In this document: in pieces, positions 46,446 through 57,420 of the stretch | Layout: each line of letters begins with the position of its first letter | Numbering within the stretch: position 1 is the first letter of the stretch | Assembly (NCBI GenBank): GCA_026182355.1 | Contig: JAPFBL010000119.1 | Location: 826,501-890,500 of the forward strand | Origin: Hermatobates lingyangjiaoensis | Lineage: Eukaryota; Arthropoda; Insecta; Hemiptera; Hermatobatidae | Direction of reading: 5' to 3' | Length of the DNA stretch: 64,000 nucleotides | The notes under the pieces: model-generated | Told to the model about the DNA's origin: nothing | The model's input: only the letters and a program-made list of their open reading frames with translations | Databases searched by the model: none | Position numbers and translations under genes: made by a program

Positions 46446-49255
46446 CTACTGAGCATTTGTGGATTTAATATGAACATATCTGGCAAAGAGTTCGTTCTTA
46501 AAGATACGATTAATTTTACTGTAATGAAGCAAGAATTGATCCCGCCAGACACATTGAGGGGTAAAAGAAATAGAGGATATTAAGTTTGAATGGTATAAGG
46601 AAAAGTTCTAGCACATGTTTAACATGGGACCAAATAAAAAATATGTTATCTACTTATGAGTGCACAGTATAAGGAAGTGACAAGAAACAAGAAAATCTTT
46701 GCGAGAGTTCACCATCAACAGGCTACCCTTGGATGCGCCCCAATATAATCATGTTATTTCTATAATAATTTATATTTTATATAATATCTTCATAGGATAT
46801 ATAGGTACATAGGGATGGGGAGATCCAATAAATGTTTAGTTGTATTCTGAAAGATATTTATTTATAGGCGTTTCTACTTTAGTTTGATCAGCTATATCTA
46901 ACCTGCAAATCAGAAGTGTATAACTAAATAGTCTACCAACAAAGATTAAGGGGCACCACGATGCATTGTCAGAAGGTATTTAATATTCCTTTACAAACAC
47001 AATACCGGACAAGTCTCCCCAAACATTAAGCTTGTTGAGTTCATTACCATCTAATTAATTCACAAATCGGTTTGGTAAAACTGAGTAGTTTGAAACAGTT
47101 ACCACTAAGGACGCATTGTTCAAAAGCCAATACCAGCCAGGGCAGTAAGAAAAAACTCAATGCAATAATTAAAAATCAATAAATAACTGACTGCTTTCCA
47201 AGAAATTAGCCCAAGTATAATCTTAATAAATTAATAAACTGTATGGCCAGTATACAAACGGCTTACATCAGATATTGAAGTTGAGATTCACACATAATAT
47301 TTTTAAAAAAAAATTTGCATCTTCATTTTTGTAATTTACCAAAAAAATTCTATTTATTTCAAATACAACTGAATTCGATAATTTCTGGAGACCAATTCGG
47401 AACTAATAATAAAAATCGTAGATGTGAAGTACAACTCGGTTTCGATATATACTCGTATGTCTCTGAAACTGACAACATGCTATGAAAAATGAAATAGAGG
47501 TCGTTAACAGAACAATTAAGGTATATGACTTGTAAATAAGTAAAATGTCATTAACTCAGTTCTTGATTTCTGTGTTTTTAGGTGTAAATTTGTTATAGAC
47601 AAGGAAGAATTACAACACAAGCAGTTAGGGTTGTTCACGGTGAGGCAGGTGTGACTCATTTGATATTTGGCTTCCATTCTGCAATGAAGATATGTTTCTA
47701 CATCGGCAGTCCAATATTATACGTCATTCAAGTTTATTAGAGTAACTAGTATCGTTCAGTGCTGGGGTAATGGCAAAGATTTAAACCTATAATCCCTACT
47801 CCTGAACGCAAGTACCAATAGGTCTAATAAGATTACGTCTGACTATAGGTAAAGAGAAAATTGGTTCCTCAAAAACTTTGATATTCATGTTTACAGATCA
47901 TCAGAAAGGCAGGAGCTGATAATTTGTTTCTGTAACTCCTAAGTTCAGTCATAATACTCCTGTATTCTTCTAGAACAATATACTAAATTGTTAACTTTAT
48001 AAGGTATATTGTTAAAGAATAATTTTGTAATTAGATGGGAGACATGCATTCTAGGAAAACAAAACCTACTGAACTTGTTTATGAATCAGCTTTCAACAAG
48101 AAGTTAGCATACCGTGTAATTATTTGCTTGATTGCTTCCTTGGAATAAACCAAACAGTTGTGAATAACCCATGGACTGACTCAATAACAGCCGGTATATT
48201 TAATAAAATGTATGTATGTTAAAATCCTTGTTAGTTAATAAAACATTTAAAAAAAGCTGGCACAATTATTTAAAAACTCTTTAAAAGAATGCTTACCTGA
48301 AATTAAAAATGAAACAGAATTATATAACGGAATGATTCTCCATAATAACCAATAGAATTAATAATGGTTGTTCTTAAGTGTTTAGTGCAACTTATTTATT
48401 ATCTGTTACTTATAGATCTTATCTTATCTATTACAAATCTTATCTATTGTGTTACTTACTCTCTTTCACACCCTCTAATCCGGGGATCTCTTCTCTAATT
48501 TTACCTATCTCGGTTTGTAAGAAAAAATTGTTCTTATCGGTTAACGGGAGGCGACTTAGTAAATAAATGTACTAATCGGTTAGCAGGAGGTTTTAACAAA
48601 AAAAATACACAATATGCATAAAATATAAATATCATAGTTGATAATTTATCATTGATTAACTCATATTTACCAGCCATACGAAATATGGAGGTTTGAAAAT
48701 ATCGGATCATTGGGGTCAAAATTTTGATACGTTTTCAATAGAAATACACGTTTTTAGTTCCCCCGACACAATTTAATAGGTTTAGCAATGTTGTGTCTTC
48801 TCTAAATTTGTGTACAGGATATTTAAAAAAAAAAAAAGTTATAAACACCAAATTTCAAAGTTAGGTTACAGTCACCTCTGAAGCGGAACAGCAAGCTCTG
48901 CACAGTGTTTCTCTTTATTTCGTTATATTTTTTAAACACTTATTTATATTAAAAAAAGTAAATTGTTTTTGCACTTTGACATCTTCCTCAAAACTTTCAT
49001 TAAAATATCTCTTTGTTTGTAACTTTTCTTAGTCTTCAGGACTAAACGTTAGAAAACGTTAGAAAACTCTGATTAATGTGATAAAAACATTAAGCAATAA
49101 GTATAGATAAAAGAATATTAGGTTTGATATTAAGCTTAAACTAATGATCCAGCATTATCAATAGTGAATATTCTTTGTGATCCTTTGTAAATGGATTTAA
49201 CTTGAACCTTTAGTATGACAGGTGATTATGAAACCGTGAACATACTTAAGCTTTA
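46446..49255. other. AT-rich stretch, nothing recognised
   Basis: Low-complexity TTATC-type sequence at 48392-48460. A short match to the 17.6-kb repeat family at 48720-48770. No gene. Confidence 0.45.
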
Positions 49256-49274
49256 AACTCAGAAACAAAGAAAC

Positions 49275-49330
49275 TAAACAAACCTTCACGATTCTCTGAA
49301 GTTTCGCAACACAACGTCATCAGGAAACAT
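49275..49330 (-). ncRNA. Hammerhead-like motif with longer stem III
   Basis: The minus strand has CUGAUGA (49323-49317), a short stem II region (CGU/GCG with G12 doubling as the closing base), GAAA (49305-49302), then ACUUCA, a loop, and UGAAGGU, which can pair over six bases with one bulge. A real stem III instead of a palindrome would make this a different arrangement from the other families. Stem I was not found, so it may be chance. Confidence 0.3.
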
Positions 49331-49734
49331 TTAAGAATACAGAGGAGGGAAGTAGCGAAGTGGTTCACAGACCGTTACAGATCAACACTCAGCGCAGCGA
49401 AGTACACGATTGCGAAGGACGTGGAAGAGCGGTGACCAACAATTATAAACTTAATAGGAAGAGAAAAAAACATATAAAGATAAATAATAGGGCAAACATA
49501 TGTTTCATTTGTCTCTTTCTTTGAAGATGTTTGTTTACCGCTCGTTCATGTGGTTGACCGTACTGATGGCCACACTGAAATGGCTAGTTAACAACTTTTC
49601 TTCTTCAAAACTCTGTATTCTTCACTTCGGGATACTAAATTATTGAGTGTTTATATCTCATTCTTTTATGTTTCTGATTTTGAAGTTCTAGTTACTTGTT
49701 AGTTTGGGCGTATATTATTCACCATTCAGGGTAG
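49331..49734. other. No feature recognised
   Basis: The part at 49350-49440 is less AT-rich, with no frame. Confidence 0.4.
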
Positions 49735-49870
49735 GGAGGGTCCACCAGTTAGGAGGTCGCCTTAAAAACTGGCACTCACTTCTGAAGTGCCTGAGCCAAA
49801 GAGCACTTCCCCTTCGGTAGGGTGTCTAGAAAATCCTTAAGGATACTACAGTAGTCCTAAAACTGACGAC
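49735..49870 (-). repeat. Dispersed repeat shared with 29356-29480
   Basis: The minus strand reads TTTTAGGACTAC, AGTATCCTTAAGGATTT, ACCGAAGGGGAAGTG and CAGAAGTGAGTGCC, in the same order as the plus strand near 29370-29470. Boundaries and class are unknown. Confidence 0.6.
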
Positions 49871-51683
49871 TTAGAAATATCTGGCCATCTGATATAACAA
49901 ATAAAATTGCATACCATAAAACATAACCAGGAAGCTAGATTAAAAGGCAATATTATTCAATTATCTTAACATAATGAAACAGGATACCATTTGCTGGATT
50001 ACAATGAGTCGAGTAAAGTTAAGATAATTAGTGAAATAGTAATTAGTTCTCAGAGAATCAAAAAAATTGAATTAAAACCAACATTCTAAAAAACTATTTA
50101 ATTCAATTCTTTACTGTTATAGTATAATTCATTAAAATTACTTAAGCGGTTATACAATTTTTGTAATTAGTATATAAAATATTGAAATTCTTTTTTAATT
50201 TTAAAACGAAGTTTAGTTTTATTGAACTATAAAATTTTATATAAGATTCAGATATGCCAATCCGATAAGTTAGTAAAGGTAGAAGTTAATAGTTATCTTT
50301 TTTAGTACTGAGTTACCCCTTGAAATAGATGACATTTCATCACATATTTTTCATGGTATTTACATAGAGTCAATACACAATACAAAATATTAAGTTTCTG
50401 GATTAGTATGAAAAGGAGTAAACAATTAGTACTTGAATTGATTTTGATACAAAGTATGATATTTTAATTTCCATATCATAATGTGAAGTTGTCTATTGGC
50501 CATTATAAAGTAGTACCATGAAAACCATATTTAGGTTGAATTAAAATGTATAATTATAACAAAATATGAAGAAATAAGACAACATAATAAACTCAACTAT
50601 TCTCAACAAGCCGGGAAGGAAATACTATATTATTTAGTCTGAAATGTCGGATATACGCATTCCTCAATGCTTGTCTGTATTGTGGGTTTGCATACGGCTG
50701 GAAATCAGGCAACTATTATTACTCAGCTTTTTTTCTATCCTAAACCTTAACAATTCCTAAAGTTGTAATTTCAACTTGATCTTTTTTAAATAAATGGGGA
50801 TTTTAATGATTTAAGAAGTAAGTTTCCTGTTAAAAAAGGCTACATTTTATCAGCTCCATTAAGCTTTTCGTTCAAGGTAATTCATATTTTTTTATAAAAC
50901 GCGTGCTTTTCTTGGTTCTACATAGTCGAACTATAAATCTTGGCAATACTGTAGAAATTTGTTCTACAATAAAACGAAAAGTACTTAATAAAAATCTGAC
51001 AGAGATGATATAAATAAAAGCCGCCGGTAGGATACTACAGTGCCTGCAGGATTCCAGGTATTGGCTAATGATTTCTATTTTAATAGAATTGAAAAATCCA
51101 AACTAAAACTTCCGTTATTCAATGAACTTCTTAATGTACCCATCCCTAAATTACACTGAATAATATGTATATCACAAGAAAGTTTGTAAAGTGGAAACAC
51201 TATCGGTAACAGTTGATCACTATCACCATAACCAGAAACTATTGCGACTGATCTAAATAAATTATTACCCGCATTTTAGACAGTTAAACAAGTTATTCTT
51301 TAAAAAATAATAATTTTTATTTATGGTTTCTTATTGAATTCAATTTTATTATTAATATATAGCTTTTATGGAAGAATTTTTTTCTTTTCATATTTTCTTA
51401 TATATCTGTGCTTTATTTCTCGCTTAAGCTTGTGCTGAATATGTAATATTATAAACTGACTAAAATTATGTTGAGAGTGACTTTGGATTATGTAAAGTTC
51501 ATGAAAAAATTAGATATTTGAATCATTAAGTTCCCACTGCACTTGTTTTATTATTCACTTATAATATTATATATTTTATGATATTATATATTATTTACAA
51601 TATAAATAATATATAATACTATATATTATAATATTATTATAATGCATATTTATGACAATATTATAGATATTATATAGCTCCAC
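49871..51683. other. AT-rich stretch, extreme AT block at 51555-51680
   Basis: The block at 51555-51680 is almost pure A and T with overlapping small palindromes. Nothing else recognised. Confidence 0.5.
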
Positions 51684-51764
51684 TCTATCAAGCTCACTCT
51701 CTCTCTCACTCACACACACACTCTCTTTCTCTGACACACACACACCCACACCCACACGCATATA
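51684..51764 (+). repeat. Mixed (TC)n/(CA)n microsatellite
   Basis: TC and CA runs, then CACCCACACCCACACGC, ending in a short TA tract at the edge of an HH-B piece. Confidence 0.85.
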
Positions 51765-52042
51765 TATCAATGACCAAACCTGTGTTGACCTTTATACGCA
51801 CCAAGCCATATTTCAGGCCATATCGTTTTTAAATCAAGTCAGGTTGTCTTTTTACGATTTGCCCTTTAGCCGTCCCATGTTCACATGGCGACGCCCAAGG
51901 TGGACCACGCGGAGGCGGGCAACTCGATACTATTCGCGCAACAGTATTTTTACATCGCGAAACGGTTACACTGGGTAGCGTAGATGTAGCTCAGGAACGC
52001 CGGGAGGTTGACTTTTTCCAGTACTCTATCAATGACCAAACC
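51765..52042. mobile_element. Unidentified GC-richer insertion with 16-bp direct repeats
   Basis: TATCAATGACCAAACC occurs at 51765-51780 and again at 52027-52042. It is part of the HH-B element, so the 246 bases between look like an insertion with a 16-bp target duplication. The insert is GC-rich for this window (GGTGGACCACGCGGAGGCGG) and has small inverted repeats (CCATGTTCACATGG). No poly(A), A/B boxes or known RNA were recognised. One short frame reads MATPKVDHAEAGNSILFAQQ, which I do not recognise. The duplication length fits target-primed retrotransposition. Confidence 0.6.
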
Positions 52043-52140
52043 ACAACATGAAATGGGAAAACAAGACTAAGATCTTTCAACCGTAGCAAGCGGTCTTCGT
52101 CGGAGTCAAAAACTCAACTGAGTTTGTCCAGTTACAAACA
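52027..52140 (-). repeat. Family HH-B, one arm
   Basis: On the minus strand, a ribozyme core (52107-52065) is followed by the family flank to ATTTCATGTTGTGGTTTGG, with one arm only. The distal part was split by the insertion at 51781-52026. Confidence 0.7.
52065..52107 (-). ncRNA. Hammerhead ribozyme, core box mutated
   Basis: GACU (stem I), CCGACGA (52103-52097; CUGACGA with U4 changed to C), stem II ACCG/CGGU, GAAA (52078-52075), AGAUCU (52075-52070), U (52069), then AGUC (52068-52065), which pairs fully with GACU. All but one core base fit. Confidence 0.6.
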
Positions 52141-52230
52141 AGTGCGTAAACTCGCTCACACACAAACATACACAAATATTTACGTATCTTATAACATGTT
52201 CGAACTCGATAATGAAGAATGAGGCTTGTC

Positions 52231-53020
52231 TCAGACTAGAGTAATTCAATATAACTGAAGATTAGAGGTTCGTATCTTGCTCACTACATTAGATTTTTCG
52301 TATGAGGGATGGAGAACTTGGGCACACCATTCCTTAGACAGGACATAAACCCCCGGTCCAAACCTGCACGGTATCAGGCTCGTAAAAGATCCTTATCTAG
52401 TCAACCTGAGAGGTAAAATTAACCCGGTCAAGACGCATAACTAAAGCAGGTGCTATGTATGCTACTTAACAAAGACTCCTAGGTCATAAATAAAAGTAAA
52501 GACCTATTGTTACAGACGTTTGAAAAAAAGAAACATTTTTGCAAATTTCGTTTTTGATTATTTATTCGATACTTTTCTAATTTACATACGTCAGTTACGG
52601 CAGTGAACACCAGTCTCTTATTGAGTCATGGGTTTTGTGTTTGATTACCTTAAATTATGAATATCTATTTTTCTCCCGTCGGTTTAAAATGATGCCGTTA
52701 ATATATAATAAAGAATAAAAATTATTGTTGGAAAAACCATTTGACACATTAATGTTTTATTCCTACCTTCATTTAAAGAAACTAGTAAGATTACATAAAA
52801 TGTTGTCTAAAATGTGAGGTTTTGATAAGTAGGTTAGGCTGCAGTGACATTTCACAAGGGAACACATATAGGCCGAACACTGGTCCATTGTTGATACCAC
52901 ACAATGAAGATTCTACTATTGGGGCTCCTAAATTTTGTCTAACTATTAAGGATTGCTCAGACTATAGTAATTCAACATAACTGAAGACTAGAGGTTCGTA
53001 TCTTGCTCACGACATTAGAT
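52231..53020 (+). repeat. Direct repeats flanking a SINE-containing segment
   Basis: A 63-base sequence (TCAGACTA, GTAATTCAAT, TAACTGAAGA, TAGAGGTTCGTATCTTGCTC) at 52231-52293 recurs at 52957-53020 with few changes. Between them lie a SINE remnant on the plus strand (about 52320-52440) and a SINE tail on the minus strand (52830-52955, TAGGTTAGGCTGCAGTGACA). This looks like a segmental duplication followed by insertions. Confidence 0.65.
52830..52955 (-). mobile_element. SINE 3' tail
   Basis: GTAGGTTAGGCTGCAGTGAC, CACATATAGGCCGAACACTG and TCTACTATTGGGGCTCCTAA (plus sense) match the tail of the copy at 13846-14215. It is cut before the body. Confidence 0.65.
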
Positions 53021-53034
53021 CTAACGTAATTAGA

Positions 53035-53832
53035 TTAAAAGATAATTGTAAGGTTATTTAAAAATAAGATTATTTATTTCTATTGTGAAGTGATGGCAGT
53101 GTTTCCATACAGTTTATCTGAAATCTTGAAACAAGAGTCAATCTTGAAATGGATATTTCCAGAAGTAAAAAAATACTTGAAATTCATTCATTTATTGTCT
53201 TTTAAATGACTCAATAATGATCTTAACTTGAGTTGTCTAACTCAAGAGTATTTAGAATAGGGATCTTTAACGAATATCTGACGTCTTTCAGGCTCGGGAC
53301 CGATGGTTTATACTAGTCCATACTAGGCGTATAATACATACATACATATTCGGTCATATTAGTGATATGACCGAATGGCTCAGAAATACATCATAATGCC
53401 AGATTAATGGCATAATTATAACATAATCATAACAGATTAAATGATTTTGTCCGAGGGACAACCTGCTGAGATTTATTCACCTTTCACGTGAATAGATCGA
53501 TGGCCAGAGTGGTTAGCTAACCCCGGAGCTGCCAGATCTGAGGCGATCACGATGCTATTGAGCTAACCTGGACCCCTGAGTTTTTGTTAATTATTAAAAT
53601 AAATCCAAGTTACAATTCAGGTCAATATTTATGATTATTGTAACTTCAAATCATTATCATGTCATTTAAAAAGACAATAAATGAATGAATTTTAAGTATT
53701 CTTCACGCTTCTGGAAATATCCATTTAAACTCTTGTTTCAAGATTTCAGATAAACTGTATGGAAACACTGCCATTACTTCACAATCGAAATAAATAATCT
53801 TATTTTTAAATAACCTTACAATTATCTTTTAA
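53035..53832. repeat. Large inverted repeat enclosing a SINE
   Basis: The arms at 53035-53228 and 53645-53832 (about 190 bases each) are inverted copies with high identity, for example TGGCAGTGTTTCCATACAG and its complement. The 416-base interior is mostly a minus-strand SINE. Arms of this length and identity would form a strong hairpin if transcribed. Confidence 0.85.
53255..53576 (-). mobile_element. tRNA-derived SINE split by a 137-bp insertion
   Basis: The minus-strand head starts near 53576 (GGGTCCAGGTTAGCTCA) with a B-box region altered to GGGGTTAGCTAACC. The body runs to 53449, is interrupted by 53311-53447, and resumes (CCATCGGTCCCGAGCCTGAA) to about 53255. The insertion contains a 12-bp perfect hairpin, ATTCGGTCATAT and ATATGACCGAAT, with a TAGTG loop. 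Confidence 0.75.
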
Positions 53833-55252
53833 TTTGTAATTAATTGTGTTTGGTCCGACAAAAACAGTATAGCAGTAATTAAATTTAAATTATCAGATTG
53901 TTCATTCGAAGATAGGACCTACACTGTATTTCAACAACCAAAGCAATTAGACTAATTGGAGCCGTATTCACAACGCTTCGATTGCTCACAGAATAGCAGT
54001 ACTGCACTGAAACTGAAACATTTTCGCACAGATTTGCAAATATTATGAAAGAAAGAGCAAAATAATTTGGCTTTAATTCTGTTGTTGAGCAATTTAAACA
54101 TATTTATATAGCATCTACAATATTTAAAACAAGACAAGTCAATGGAATTAAGTAAAATAAAAGAAAAATTTCATTCCACTTATACTGAAAAAAGTTACTA
54201 AACATAAAAATAACAATCCAAACGCTCTAAACATTAATTGTTGCCGTCCAATTAGTCCATGCCTAATTGCTAAACCATAATAAGAATGAAAAATTAAATA
54301 GATTACAATTTTCTAATTATTCTAATGCAATTACTGTTCAAATACAAATACCTGCATTTACATGCTAAGAGCTAATATGGTTTTCATTTTCATAAGGGAT
54401 GAAATTTTGAGAAGTAATATATGTGTGTATAATTTTTTATATAAATAAATTAGTTTGTTACCGAAATACCACAGTAGTAAATTCTGAAATGGAACTACAA
54501 TCTAAAAGAACTGGTCTCTGTGAGAGTGTCACTCAATGTGAAGTAAGTAAAATGGGACATAACCTGTTCTGTTTCGAATAGGAAGATTCTAATTCTTCCC
54601 TTTGAGTGCGCTTTCCGACGAAAACCATATGACTAGCTTAAGAGATCCCATTTCTGAATACCCTACTGTCGTCTAGAGGGTCATTTTTATTAAACGTGTT
54701 TCCTAGTGAATGTTATTTTGTATATTTTTTTAAAAAACAGAAAGAATGATATTATTAGGCACTAAGACTCATTTTCACTATTCATCTCTTTTAATGGTCT
54801 TCCTCAGGGCAGGAAGTGGTGCAACGAGAAAACGAATCCAAACTGGACAGCTTCACAGAATATGTGCAGGTTGACCATAACGAAAACGAAAGTAGTCCTA
54901 GAAGTGTGTGAAGAAGAAATGAATGAGAAAAAATAATAATAAAACTTTTTGTAAACAAAAATAATCGAATGAATCATTAATAAATCAATAAGCTAAACAA
55001 TATCTAAATTAAATAATAAATTTAAATGGCAAGTAATGTAATTAACAAGTGAATAGAAACAAATATATAAAACAAAATTAAAATGTCAGAATACAATTTT
55101 AATAGTTCAGGTTGATACCCAGATCTAAACGAGCTTCTAGGAGCTATATATGTCTTTATATGTCTTCAATAGCTCTTTAAGTGTCAAATCTGTTGTGTCA
55201 AGGGGCTGTTTTCAGTATTTGAACTCTAAAATATTTATTAAAAGTGAGATAG

Positions 55253-55256
<4 letters not shown>
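53833..55256. other. AT-rich stretch, nothing firm
   Basis: Near 54775-54850 a dispersed segment is shared with 6680-6740 (TTTTAATGGTCTTCCTCAGG), with a weak hammerhead-like core on the minus strand (CUGAGGA). No gene. Confidence 0.4.
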
Positions 55257-55291
<35 letters not shown>

Positions 55292-55355
55292 GATTTCACA
55301 TAAACACGCGAAATAACAATCAATGATCAAACCACAATACGAAATGGGAAAACAA

Positions 55356-55398
55356 GACTAAGCTCTTTCAACCGTAACAAGCGGTCTTCGTCAGAGTC
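55356..55398 (-). ncRNA. Hammerhead ribozyme candidate, intact core
   Basis: GACU (stem I, 55398-55395), CUGACGA (55394-55388), stem II ACCG/CGGU with loop CUUGUUA, GAAA (55369-55366), stem III AGAGCU (two pairs, A-U and G-C, loop AG), U at 55360, then AGUC (55359-55356) pairing with all four bases of GACU. All invariant core positions are present. Elsewhere in this family stem III is the palindrome AGAUCU; here one base change keeps the two closing pairs. It is one of the strongest ribozyme candidates in the window. Confidence 0.75.
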
Positions 55399-55434
55399 AA
55401 AAACCCAACTGACCAAATTTCTAGTTGCATTTTT

Positions 55435-55472
55435 GATCCTGACGAAGACCGCTTGTTAGTTGAAAGATCTTG
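55435..55472 (+). ncRNA. Decayed hammerhead in the right arm
   Basis: CUGACGA (55439-55445), GAAA (55462-55465) and AGAUCU (55465-55470) are kept. The stem II 3' strand lost CGG and the stem I 3' strand is deleted. Confidence 0.5.
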
Positions 55473-55498
55473 TGGTTTGATCATTTATATATATATAA

Positions 55499-56740
55499 TG
55501 ACTCTTATAAATTACACTTTCTTAACACAACACTCCTAACACTCTTCTACTTCTGAATCTGCGTAGGCCATTATAAACGTTTTTATAACAAAGAAAAGCA
55601 TGAGATGAAGACCTAACTCAGGGATAAAAATATCTAAAACAAAAAACTGATTTTGTTAAAACTGTGTAATTTTCAGATAAATAATAAATTATGTTTGATA
55701 TTTTATTATAATCGTTTCTCATTTTTAACTTTAGATAGATTTAGATATGTACCTAATTGAAAGAATAGAAAGAATTGAAGAAAGAAAGAAATAAAATAAG
55801 TCACTTTAATTTATAATTTAATTGACGATATCTAATTTCAAAGTACTATACTAATTCAAATAATCTAATTCAAAGTACCTTTTTTTGTTTAATGTCAAAT
55901 TATTAGTGCTGATGGTGACAATAATTACATATATTAAAGATAACTTTGATGTTTCTCAAACCAATAATACAGTAAAATATAGCATGTTCTATTCTTATTG
56001 TGAAATAAGTAGATTATTGGGAAATAATTAGTACCGGGCCGTTTCAGTATATTAGCTGTGTCCCAATTACACAGTGAAGTCAGTTGGAGAGTTGTAGGGG
56101 GCGCTAATAAGTGAAAAAAGTCGCAATAATCTGCTAGAATGAATCAAACGTTCCCATGAGGTAACAGTAACTGAGCCTAATGCCAGACTCATGAGAGAAA
56201 TTCACTAACAAGGGCTCACACTCTTCATTAAATGTCAGAAGGCAGAATCAACTGAATGGGTAGAATGGCTATCATCCTACTCTTATCTCAATATGTGATC
56301 GTCATCCCGTCTTCTTCTTTATTTATTTAAGTGGTAGAATAATGCAGTCACTTTTTGACCAATATTGGGTCGTAACAATCCTAAAAGATTAATGGAAAAT
56401 GCAAAGTGCAATTTAACTTGTCTTTTATATTTCAGAATGAATATTACAATGCTGTAAGAAAGGGATAAACAAAAGAAAATACGTATAGAATTAAGTATGA
56501 TTCTATAATTTTAAGTAATTTAGGTAATATACAACAAAATTGTCAAATGGTGGGAGAGGGTGAGGAGTGGGCTACTAATATTTTGGTCCCAAAACATCAC
56601 AAAGGTTCCGCAATTTTCAAAGAAGAAGTTGTTCTCCCAGATCCGGGCAGCACAAAAATGATTGTTTTGTGTGTTTCTGACACCCATACTAATAAGCTTT
56701 TGTCTTTTATGCTGTTTTAGGGGTGTAATATTTGGTTCAA
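55499..56740. other. AT-rich stretch, nothing recognised
   Basis: No supported feature. Confidence 0.45.
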
Positions 56741-56862
56741 ACTTCTAATCTTCAGTACTAAGGACAAGAAAACTGGCAGACTACTCCTGAACGCCCGACA
56801 ACTGATCTTCAGTACTAAGAGCAAGCCAGCTGTTAGACTACTCCTAAACCCCTGACAACTGA
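56741..56862 (+). repeat. Two-copy tandem repeat, unit about 58-62 bp
   Basis: ATCTTCAGTACTAAGGACAA with AGACTACTCCTGAACGCC and CGACAACTG is followed at once by a second copy with AGACTACTCCTAAACCCC and TGACAACTG. Confidence 0.8.
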
Positions 56863-57170
56863 TTTTAAGAGGTGAGAATATAATTTAGATTGATTTCAGT
56901 TGAGAAGTTCTGTATATTTGCAATCAGAGGAGTGTAAAGCTGCATTTTCAACACCATTTTGTCTTTTTTCAACATAAGGAATTCCGAAGCAACTGCATTT
57001 TAGAATTCTGGATATTCGTAGATCCCTGTACCGTGAACATTGACCGACACTACTTAAGTTTCTGACTATTACTTAGTCATAACGAAAAATGCTTAATATC
57101 AGCACAGTCAAGGGTACTGATAAAACAGCTGATTCATTTGATCCTAATTCCAAACATATCATAGTTAATC
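56863..57170. other. AT-rich stretch, nothing recognised
   Basis: No supported feature. Confidence 0.45.
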
Positions 57171-57175
57171 CGTTA

Positions 57176-57420
57176 AGGGGTCAGTGTAGCTCAGTGACGA
57201 TGTTACTGGATGATCCAGGGATCATTACCCACTCTGGCCCTCGAATTAATTTATATTTAACGAATAAAGCCTAAACTACATCAGGCACTCGTAGAGTAGA
57301 TTCCTACTCTAATTAAACTTCGGTTAGAAAAAATTTTGGACTCCCGAGGTATCCATTGAGTGATATAAAAAGGGTCAACATTCAGCCTTGTGGGTTCCCT
57401 CAGTCAACCTAACCTAATTT
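57176..57420 (+). mobile_element. Decayed tRNA-derived SINE
   Basis: AGGGGTCAGTGTAGCTCAGT (A-box region), GGGATCATTACCC in the B-box position, and the tail GGGTTCCCTCAGTCAACCTA with ACCTAATTTAAC, matching the family's 3' end. Confidence 0.6.

Larger units (their letters stand above)
55257..55498. repeat. Foldback element, family HH-B, flanked by (TA)n
   Basis: The left arm (about 55290-55395) and right arm (55436-55485) are inverted, with a 40-base loop. The right arm has lost the segment between AGATCT and GTGGTTTGATC. TA tracts lie at 55257-55288 and 55486-55498. The left arm contains the most complete hammerhead of the family. Confidence 0.85.

Noticed and set aside
49025..49070. Hammerhead motif on the minus strand at CUGAAGACUAAGAAAAG
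   Set aside because: Only four bases between the two boxes, too short for stem II, and no repeat arms.
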